The notes under the pieces: generated by a model
Databases searched by the model: none
The model's input: the letters and a program-made list of their open reading frames with translations, nothing else
Told to the model about the DNA's origin: nothing
In this document: piece after piece, positions 1 through 4,924 of the stretch
How the letters are laid out: each line of letters begins with the position of its first letter
Numbering within the stretch: the stretch's first letter is position 1
Assembly: GCA_009782975.1 (NCBI GenBank)
Contig: WRIA01000049.1
Location: 1 to 5,781 of the forward strand
DNA: 5,781 nucleotides
Reading direction: 5' to 3'
Source of the DNA: Clostridiales bacterium
GTDB lineage: Bacteria; Bacillota_B; Dehalobacteriia; UBA4068
Program-made: the position numbers and the translations under genes

Positions 1-2789
1 CCGGCTACCTGAAGCAGATCTCCGATTTGACCGGGCGCTCTTATCATCTGTTCGATTATTACGGCGCCCCGGATGCCGAACACATTATCGTGGCTATGGG
101 CTCCGTGTGCGAGACCGCAGAGCAGGCTGTGGACGAGCTGAACCGGGCCGGGCGCAAAACAGGCCTGGTAAAAGTACGCCTGTACAGGCCGTTTGCCACC
201 CAATACTTTTTGGATTGCCTGCCAAAAACGGTAAAGCGCATCGCCGTGCTGGATAGGGTAAAGACCCCCGGTTCTCCCGGAGAACCCTTGTACATTGATG
301 TGATCTCCGCCTTCTACGGCAAGGAAAACGCCCCGCTTATCGTGGGCGGCCGTTACGGTCTGGCCAGCAAAGACACCATACCGGCGGATCTGGAGGCTGT
401 TTTCCATAATCTGGCGGCGGATAAACCCAAGCATAATTTCACAATAAGCATAGTCGATGACATAAGCCATACCTCGCTGCCCCGTGGCGAGGTTAAGGAC
501 TTGCTGCCCGGTGGCACCATACAGTGCAAATTCTGGGGGCTGGGCTCCGACGGCACGGTGGGCGCTAACAAGCAGGCTATCGATATCATAGGCGAACATA
601 CAGATATGTTTACCCAAGCCTATTTTTCCTACGATTCCAAAAAATCCGGCGGAGTAACCGTAAGCCATCTGCGCTTCGGCAACGAGCCCATCAAAGCACC
701 TTATCTGATAAATCAGGCCGATTTTATCTCCTGCTCTAACCAGGCCTATATAAGTAGCTACGATGTGCTGGACGGCTTAAAGCAGGGGGGCTCCTTCCTG
801 CTAAACTGCATCTGGAAGCCCGGGGAACTGGAGGAAAAGCTGCCGGCCGACTTTAAACGATACCTGGCCAAGAACAGTATAAAATTTTATACCATAGACG
901 CGGTGGATATCGCCAGGGAGCTGGGTCTTGGCAATCGCACCAACATGGTGATGCAGGCGGCTTTCTTTGCGCTTTCCAAGGTAATACCCGTAGAGGTGGC
1001 CCTTAAAGCCCTTAACGACTCCATAGAACACGCTTACGGCAAGAAGGGCGAAAAGATAGTTAACATGAATCGCGAGGCTGTGCAGGCCGGTTTGAACAAC
1101 TATCATCAGGTAGAGATACCGGCTGCCTGGGCCGACGCCAAAGATGAATGCTGCTGTTGCTGCGGGGATAAGGATAAACCGGCCTTCCTGACGGAAATAT
1201 TGCGGCCAATGGCGGCGCAAAAGGGAGATACCCTGCCGGTTTCCGCCTTTAAAGGCCGGGAGGACGGTACCTTCCCCTTCAGCGGCTCCAAATACGAAAA
1301 ACGCGGTGTGGCCGCCTTTGTGCCGGAATGGCTGCCGCAAAACTGCATACAGTGCAACCAATGCTCCCTGGTTTGCCCCCATGCCACCATACGCCCGGTG
1401 CTTGTGGCGGAAGAGGAAAAATCCGGCCTGCCCGCGGACTTTGTTACGCTTAACGCCACCGGCAAGGAACTTAGCGGTTACGGCTTTCGTATGCAGATAA
1501 GTCCACTGGATTGCCAGGGCTGCGGCGTATGCGCCAATGTTTGCCCGGCCAAGGAAAAAGCCCTTACCCTGCAGCCGATAGCCACTCAGCAACGCCAGGA
1601 GGAGCTTTGGGAAATTTCCCTGGGGCTTAAGGATAAAACCGGTCTGGTGGCCCCCACCAATGTAAAGAACAGCCAGTTTCAAAAGCCGTTGCTGGAATTC
1701 TCCGGGGCCTGCGCCGGTTGCACCGAAACCCCCTACTGCAAGCTTATTACTCAGCTTTACGGCGACCGTATGCTGCTGGCTAACGCCACGGGCTGTTCTT
1801 CCATCTGGGGGGCGGCGGTACCGGCCATGCCCTTCACCACCAATAAGGATGGCAAGGGCCCGGCCTGGTGCAACAGCCTGTTCGAGGATAACGCCGAATT
1901 TGGCTTTGGCCTGTTGCTGGGGGCCGTGGCCCAGCGCAAAGAGTTGAAGGCGCTGGTGGAAGAAACCGTGGCCAAATGTGAATGCGGCGAAAAGGAACTT
2001 ATCTCCGCTTTGCAGGAATGGGTGGATAATTTCGAGTGCGCGGATGGCTCCAAGGCGGCCACGGACAAACTGCTGCCGCTGCTTGAAGCCTGCAACGGGG
2101 AAAGGGCCAAGGAAATACTTAAGCGCAAGGATCATCTTATCAAAAAATCCTTCTGGGCCTTTGGCGGCGACGGCTGGGCCTACGATATAGGTTACGGCGG
2201 TGTGGATCATGTGCTGGCCTCCGGCGAAAACATCAACATCTTCGTCTATGATACGGAGGTCTATTCCAATACCGGCGGTCAAAGCTCCAAATCCACGCCC
2301 ACGGCGGCCATAGCAAAGTTTGCCGCTTCCGGCAAGCGCACCAAGAAAAAGGATTTGGGCATGATGGCTATGAGCTACGGCTATGTATATGTGGCCCAGA
2401 TAGCCCTGGGCGCGGATATGAACCAAGCCTTAAAGGCCATAAAAGAGGCGGAAGCCTATGACGGCCCCTCCCTGATAATAGCCTATGCCACCTGCATAAA
2501 CCACGGCATAAAAGGCGGTATGTCCAATTCCATGGCCGAGATGAAAGAGGCTGTACAAAGCGGCTACTGGCATCTTTACCGCTATAATCCCGATCTTAAG
2601 AAGGAAGGCAAGAATCCCTTTACTCTGGATTCCAAGGAGCCCACCAAATCTTTTGCCGATTTTATAGGGGACGAGGTTCGTTACAGCGCGCTTAAACGGC
2701 AATTCCCCAAGGAGGCGGAGGAGTTGTTCGCCAAGACCACCGCGGACGCGGCGGAGCGTATGGAAAGCTATAAACGTATGGCGGATTAA
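1..2789 (+). CDS. nifJ: Pyruvate:ferredoxin (flavodoxin) oxidoreductase, fused single chain, N-terminus cut by window edge
   Basis: The enzyme oxidises pyruvate and CoA to acetyl-CoA and CO2, passing electrons to ferredoxin or flavodoxin in the cytoplasm. The frame is open from the left edge (first full codon at base 3), so the TTG at 27 is internal, not the start. Residues below are numbered from that TTG. Visible parts in order: transketolase-C-like domain II (GAPDAEHIIVAMGSV near 14-28); gamma domain with GLGSDGTVGANK (171-182); EKR domain with YEKRG (423-427); two [4Fe-4S] ferredoxin motifs, C440-x2-C443-x2-C446-x3-C450 and C496-x2-C499-x2-C502-x3-C506; TPP domain with GDG at 714-716 and SNTGGQ downstream. 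Proximal-cluster cysteines C562, C565, C590 and C823 are all present. By spacing against the Desulfovibrio africanus enzyme (C812, C815, C840, C1071), roughly 240 N-terminal residues lie off the window, including the start of the pyrimidine-binding domain. The chain ends near the equivalent of residue 1170, so the D. africanus C-terminal oxygen-protective extension appears absent. Odd feature: five consecutive cysteines at 375-379. A terminator follows the stop codon. Confidence 0.98.
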   Translation, partial: GYLKQISDLTGRSYHLFDYYGAPDAEHIIVAMGSVCETAEQAVDELNRAGRKTGLVKVRLYRPFATQYFLDCLPKTVKRIAVLDRVKTPGSPGEPLYIDVISAFYGKENAPLIVGGRYGLASKDTIPADLEAVFHNLAADKPKHNFTISIVDDISHTSLPRGEVKDLLPGGTIQCKFWGLGSDGTVGANKQAIDIIGEHTDMFTQAYFSYDSKKSGGVTVSHLRFGNEPIKAPYLINQADFISCSNQAYISSYDVLDGLKQGGSFLLNCIWKPGELEEKLPADFKRYLAKNSIKFYTIDAVDIARELGLGNRTNMVMQAAFFALSKVIPVEVALKALNDSIEHAYGKKGEKIVNMNREAVQAGLNNYHQVEIPAAWADAKDECCCCCGDKDKPAFLTEILRPMAAQKGDTLPVSAFKGREDGTFPFSGSKYEKRGVAAFVPEWLPQNCIQCNQCSLVCPHATIRPVLVAEEEKSGLPADFVTLNATGKELSGYGFRMQISPLDCQGCGVCANVCPAKEKALTLQPIATQQRQEELWEISLGLKDKTGLVAPTNVKNSQFQKPLLEFSGACAGCTETPYCKLITQLYGDRMLLANATGCSSIWGAAVPAMPFTTNKDGKGPAWCNSLFEDNAEFGFGLLLGAVAQRKELKALVEETVAKCECGEKELISALQEWVDNFECADGSKAATDKLLPLLEACNGERAKEILKRKDHLIKKSFWAFGGDGWAYDIGYGGVDHVLASGENINIFVYDTEVYSNTGGQSSKSTPTAAIAKFAASGKRTKKKDLGMMAMSYGYVYVAQIALGADMNQALKAIKEAEAYDGPSLIIAYATCINHGIKGGMSNSMAEMKEAVQSGYWHLYRYNPDLKKEGKNPFTLDSKEPTKSFADFIGDEVRYSALKRQFPKEAEELFAKTTADAAERMESYKRMAD

Positions 2790-2814
2790 ACGCCGCAAGC
2801 CGGAACATAGAGCT

Positions 2815-2866
2815 AAAAAACGATACGGCGACCCTGTCATAAAAAGTGACAGGGTCGCCGTGTTTT
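2815..2866. terminator. Bidirectional rho-independent terminator after nifJ
   Basis: A perfect 15-bp stem pairs ACGGCGACCCTGTCA (2825-2839) with TGACAGGGTCGCCGT (2847-2861) around the 7-nt loop TAAAAAG. On the + strand it is followed by a short T run (TTTT at 2863-2866). On the - strand it is followed by six Ts (complement of the A run at 2815-2820), so it should also stop transcription arriving from the right. It begins 36 bases after the nifJ stop codon, which suggests that nifJ ends its transcription unit here. Confidence 0.92.
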
Positions 2867-2882
2867 GCGGGTCAATTTTGAT

Positions 2883-2961
2883 GCGGTAAAAATATTTGCG
2901 AAGTTAAACATTTTATTTAGGAAGTTAAATAAAATGTTTAGGAACGCGAATATTTTGCCGC
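2883..2961. repeat. Near-perfect 79-nt palindromic hairpin element, MITE-like or structured RNA
   Basis: The innermost stem is a perfect 15-bp match, TAAACATTTTATTTA (2905-2919) with TAAATAAAATGTTTA (2926-2940), around the 6-nt loop GGAAGT. Outside a short internal loop (2901-2903 against 2942-2944, bordered by a T-G pair), 2893-2900 pairs with 2945-2952. After one bulged A (2892), 2883-2891 pairs with 2953-2961, ending in GCGG/CCGC. That makes about 33 pairs. It has no U tract and is very AT-rich in its inner arms, so it does not look like a terminator. It is flanked by an imperfect direct repeat: TTTTGC-GGGTCAA at 2863-2875 and TTTTGCCGCGGTCAA at 2953-2967, the second copy overlapping the 3' arm. 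The shape fits a small insertion (MITE-like) or a folded RNA; no terminal sequence is recognised as belonging to a known family. Confidence 0.75.
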
Positions 2962-3050
2962 GGTCAAACTGTTTCTGTATCTTTCATGATCCTACCACCG
3001 ATATGTTGCAAATACAACTTTACCGGCATTTTTCCGCCACGTTTACCCGC

Positions 3051-3084
3051 CGCAAAAAACATCTGCTTTTCGACACTTTTTGCG
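3051..3084. repeat. Small inverted repeat in the spacer
   Basis: CGCAAAAA (3051-3058) and TTTTTGCG (3077-3084) are perfect inverted copies separated by 18 bases. The loop is long and no T run follows the 3' arm, so a terminator role is doubtful. It could be part of a folded transcript or chance in an AT-rich stretch. Confidence 0.35.
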
Positions 3085-3150
3085 AAACGGCGGCCTCTTT
3101 CCTGCCGCTTATTGCCTCCTGCTTAGCAGGAACCGCCGGTTTTTGTACGA

Positions 3151-3179
3151 ATATTAAAATATTACTTCTTAACAATCAA
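3151..3179 (-). promoter_or_regulatory. Weak candidate minus-strand promoter in the spacer
   Basis: Reading the minus strand, TTGATT (complement of 3174-3179) and TAATAT (complement of 3151-3156) are separated by exactly 17 bases. Each matches the sigma-A consensus at only four of six positions. Transcription would run leftward across the palindromic element and stop at the hairpin at 2825-2861, which has its better T run on this strand. This is a speculative call: AT-rich spacers give such matches by chance. Confidence 0.22.
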
Positions 3180-3304
3180 AACTTAAAACCTAAAACTTGG
3201 GCTGCACCTCGCTTGATTTTACCTTTGGCAAAACCTAAGCCGGGCACGTAGCTATAGCTCAAAATCCGGGGTTTTGGCACTGGTTCTGCCTAGCAGCCCA
3301 TTGC

Positions 3305-3312
3305 GGGAGGGG
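3305..3312 (+). promoter_or_regulatory. Ribosome binding site that sets the start of the GHL10 gene
   Basis: GGGAGGGG lies 6 bases before ATG at 3319 and 12 before the next in-frame ATG at 3325, so 3319 is the favoured start. The frame is open further back to a TTG at 3274, but that codon has no purine-rich site at a usable distance. The binding site sits in the loop of a small 5-bp hairpin, ATTGC (3300-3304) with GCAAT (3312-3316). Confidence 0.8.
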
Positions 3313-3318
3313 CAATAT

Positions 3319-4656
3319 ATGGATATGCTAAAAAGATATATCCCCTGGCTTATATTAGCCGTGACGGCTTTGGCCGCCGCGCTCTCTATTTGGCTTTACG
3401 CCGTATCGGTGGGTGTATCCGCCAGGGGCGGCGGTATCGTGGCGCTGCCGGAGGATCTTACCCCGCCGCCCCTGGCCGCCTTTTCCGAGATCGGCGAAGA
3501 ACAGCCTGTTACAGCGGAGGTCGTGCTGCCGGAGGAGATGCGCGGCGTGTGGATAGCCACCGTGCTTAACATAGATTTTCCCAAGGAAAAGGGGGATGCA
3601 CAGGCGCAAAAGCAGGAGCTTACCGCCATACTGGACACCGCGCTGGATGCCGGGCTAAACACGGTGTTCTTCCAGGTGCGGCCTGCGGGAGACGCTTTGT
3701 ATCCCTCGCAAATATTCCCCTGGTCGGAATATCTTACCGGCAGCACCGGAAGCGACCCCGGCTACGATCCGCTGGGCTTTATGCTGGAGGAGGCTCATAG
3801 TCGCGGCCTGGCCCTCCATGCCTGGATAAACCCTTACCGCCTGACCATGGGCAGTCAGGATAAACCGCAAAATACCATAGCCTGCCTAGCCGAAGGTTCG
3901 CCGGTAAAGTATCGCCCGGAGCTGACCTTATCCGCGGGAGACGGCCGCCTGTACCTTAATCCGGGCGAGCCGGAGGCCGTGTCCATAGTGCTCGTGGGCA
4001 TCCGCGAGATATTGGAAAACTACGCGGTGGACGGCATACATCTGGACGATTATTTTTACCCGCCGGATCCCAATTACGACGACAGCGCCGCTTATGCCAA
4101 GTATGCGCAGCCAAGCGACCTGCCCCTGGCGGATTGGCGGCGGGAAAACACGCAGACGCTTATATGTAAGATACAGGCCCTGGTACGGGAAACACGGCCC
4201 GGGACGGCCTTTGGCGTTTCCCCCAGCGGTATTTGGCGCAACAACAAAAATTCCCCTTTAGGCTCAGATACCAACGGTTTCGAGAGTTACTCCCAGATCT
4301 ACGCGGATACCCGGCAGTGGGTAAAGGATGGCTTGGTGGATTATATAGCTCCCCAGCTTTACTGGGCTATCGGCAAAGAGGGCAGCGATTACGCTCATCT
4401 GGCCCGCTGGTGGCAGGAGGTCTGCCGCGATACGGATGTGCGCCTTTATATAGGACACGGGGCTTACCGCCTGGGTGGCTCCGCCGAAGCGGCCTGGACC
4501 ACGGCTGAGGAAATAGAAAAGCAACTGGCGCTAAATAAGGAGTTGGGCATAAACGGCAGCATTTTTTACGGCTACCGGCAGATAAGCGAAAATACCCTTG
4601 GCTTGCGGGATACCCTGCAAAACTTATATATACCGCCGGAACCAAACGATTTCTAA
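3319..4656 (+). CDS. Membrane-anchored GHL10/DUF187 family glycosyl-hydrolase-like protein
   Basis: A 445-residue protein starting at the ATG with the strong ribosome binding site. Residues 4-6 (LKR) lead into a hydrophobic segment at about 7-31, followed by VSA and a Gly/Pro-rich linker to about 70, so it is probably exported and either anchored or cleaved near A35. The rest is a TIM-barrel-like GHL10 (DUF187) domain: EMRGVWIATV (near 73-82), VFFQVRP (116-122), LHAWINPYR (166-174), GIHLDDYFYP with acidic D243-D244, FGVSPSGIW (298-306) and APQLYW (344-349). The family is related to Bacillus subtilis YngK and to E. coli DigH (formerly YddW), which cleaves peptidoglycan glycan strands lacking stem peptides. 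By analogy this protein may trim cell-wall glycan, but its substrate cannot be read from sequence. The conserved acidic pair is a candidate active site, which is inference. No extra SLH, LysM or SH3 wall-binding domain is visible. It stands alone: 529 bp separate it from nifJ, and a new promoter follows about 30 bases after its stop codon. No clear terminator follows it. Confidence 0.93.
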   Translation: MDMLKRYIPWLILAVTALAAALSIWLYAVSVGVSARGGGIVALPEDLTPPPLAAFSEIGEEQPVTAEVVLPEEMRGVWIATVLNIDFPKEKGDAQAQKQELTAILDTALDAGLNTVFFQVRPAGDALYPSQIFPWSEYLTGSTGSDPGYDPLGFMLEEAHSRGLALHAWINPYRLTMGSQDKPQNTIACLAEGSPVKYRPELTLSAGDGRLYLNPGEPEAVSIVLVGIREILENYAVDGIHLDDYFYPPDPNYDDSAAYAKYAQPSDLPLADWRRENTQTLICKIQALVRETRPGTAFGVSPSGIWRNNKNSPLGSDTNGFESYSQIYADTRQWVKDGLVDYIAPQLYWAIGKEGSDYAHLARWWQEVCRDTDVRLYIGHGAYRLGGSAEAAWTTAEEIEKQLALNKELGINGSIFYGYRQISENTLGLRDTLQNLYIPPEPNDF

Positions 4657-4685
4657 AAAAAACAAAAAATACCCCTTTTATGGCC

Positions 4686-4714
4686 TTGCCTTCCGCCCGG
4701 CCTTATGCTATAAT
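4686..4714 (+). promoter_or_regulatory. Sigma-A-type promoter for the yqzL-like gene and pheS
   Basis: A -35 element TTGCCT (4686-4691, four of six consensus bases) is followed after exactly 17 bases by a perfect -10 TATAAT (4709-4714), preceded by TGC to give an extended -10. Transcription should begin near 4721, about 24 bases before the small gene. A dyad TTATG (4703-4707) / CATAA (4718-4722) brackets the -10 box and could be an operator or chance. This is the only strong promoter seen before pheS. Confidence 0.85.
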
Positions 4715-4744
4715 TAACATAATAAGGCGAAAGGTAGTGGTGCT

Positions 4745-4837
4745 ATGAAGGTTAGCGCGGAATCTTTGTGGAAAATTTTCGAGCAGACAGGTTCCATTGC
4801 CGTATATATGTTTTACCGGAGGGTCAGCCTGCTGTAG
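4745..4837 (+). CDS. yqzL: YqzL-like small protein, 30 residues, in the pheS leader
   Basis: The frame runs from ATG at 4745 to TAG at 4835 and encodes 30 residues. The core LWKIFEQTGSIAVYMFYRR has the pattern W-K-x-F-x-x-T-G-x-I-x-x-Y-x-x-Y that I recognise from the YqzL-like family, very short Bacillota proteins of unknown function. In Bacillus subtilis, as I recall it, yqzL lies between era and recO; here it lies just before pheS. A modest ribosome binding site, AAAGG (4730-4734), lies 10 bases upstream. The gene is the first reading frame after the promoter, and its stop codon falls within the loop of a leader stem-loop. It contains only two Phe codons (residues 12 and 23), so it is not a classical Phe-rich leader peptide. 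It may be a real small protein, a leader peptide that senses translation, or both. The family match is from memory of the motif, not from a search. Confidence 0.75.
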   Translation: MKVSAESLWKIFEQTGSIAVYMFYRRVSLL

Positions 4838-4848
4838 CTGCTTCTCCG
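4817..4848 (+). promoter_or_regulatory. Leader stem-loop enclosing the yqzL-like stop codon
   Basis: CGGAGGG (4817-4823) pairs with TTCTCCG (4842-4848), including two G-T pairs. After a T-C mismatch, CAGC (4825-4828) pairs with GCTG (4837-4840). The 8-nt loop is 4829-4836; the stop codon TAG (4835-4837) spans the end of the loop and the first base of the 3' arm. A ribosome ending translation there would prevent this stem from forming. No U tract follows, so it is not itself a terminator. The pairing was found by eye and not energy-scored. Confidence 0.5.
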
Positions 4849-4855
4849 TAGAGTC

Positions 4856-4873
4856 AGGAAGGTTTGCCTGCCT
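4856..4873 (+). promoter_or_regulatory. Possible antiterminator hairpin
   Basis: AGG-A-AGG (4856-4862) can pair with CCT-G-CCT (4867-4873) around the loop TTTG, with a single A-G mismatch. Its 3' arm uses bases 4869-4873, which are also the first five bases of the terminator stem, so the two structures cannot form together. It is short (six pairs) and weaker than the terminator, so a bound factor or a ribosome would probably be needed to favour it. The regulatory role is inference. Confidence 0.35.
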
Positions 4874-4904
4874 TTTGTCCGTGCGGATGAAAGGCATTTT
4901 CTTT
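4869..4904 (+). terminator. Putative attenuator terminator upstream of pheS
   Basis: TGCCTTTTGTCC (4869-4880) pairs with GGATGAAAGGCA (4885-4896) along all 12 positions, two of them G-T, around the tetraloop GTGC. It is followed at once by TTTTCTTT (4897-4904). This is the form of a rho-independent terminator. It lies after the small gene and 8 bases before the pheS ribosome binding site, so it would cut off pheS transcription unless read through or prevented from folding. Confidence 0.75.
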
Positions 4905-4912
4905 AGTAGAGC

Positions 4913-4917
4913 GGAGG
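4913..4917 (+). promoter_or_regulatory. pheS ribosome binding site
   Basis: GGAGG lies 7 bases before ATG at 4925. It is outside the terminator hairpin and stays accessible in the readthrough transcript, so the leader is arranged to control transcription rather than ribosome access. Confidence 0.85.
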
Positions 4918-4924
4918 TCAAAAA

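Larger units (their letters stand above)
2790..3318. other. Long intergenic spacer without a convincing gene
   Basis: This 529-bp stretch holds the nifJ terminator, the large palindromic element at 2883-2961 and several smaller dyads: CGCAAAAA/TTTTTGCG (3051-3058 with 3077-3084), TCCTGC/GCAGGA (3117-3122 with 3126-3131), the 10-bp palindrome AGCTATAGCT (3250-3259) and CAAAATC/GGTTTTG (3260-3266 with 3270-3276, one T-G pair). A + strand frame from TTG at 2865 to 3251 is open for 128 codons. It has no ribosome binding site, runs through the palindrome, and its product resembles no family I know, so I do not call it a gene. No convincing + strand promoter for the gene at 3319 was found here. Confidence 0.7.

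Noticed and set aside
801..2426. A 541-codon open frame on the minus strand opposite nifJ
   Set aside because: It lies entirely within nifJ, whose Fe-S and TPP motifs prove the + strand reading. The product has no recognisable domain, and its length is explained by codon bias in nifJ that removes stop codons from the opposite strand.
2865..3251. A 128-codon + strand frame from a TTG codon in the spacer
   Set aside because: It starts inside the T run of the nifJ terminator, has no ribosome binding site, passes through the large palindrome, and its translation resembles no family I know.
3213..3258. Candidate + strand promoters for the GHL10 gene (TTGATT at 3213, TTGGCA at 3225, TATAGC at 3253)
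   Set aside because: No pair of these elements has a 16-18 base spacing with an acceptable -10 box, so I cannot support a specific promoter.
3260..3276. Hairpin CAAAATC/GGTTTTG before the GHL10 gene, considered as a terminator
   Set aside because: The stem is weak, the loop is only three bases and no T run follows on the + strand.
3274..3318. A longer GHL10 start at TTG 3274, adding 15 residues
   Set aside because: There is no ribosome binding site before it, the added codons overlap the strong binding site of the ATG at 3319, and they would put a non-signal-like stretch before the hydrophobic segment.
4657..4702. A terminator directly after the GHL10 gene
   Set aside because: GGCC repeats at 4682-4685 and 4699-4702 could pair, but the stem is only four bases and no T tract follows. 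The A-rich run after the stop codon is on the wrong side for + strand termination.
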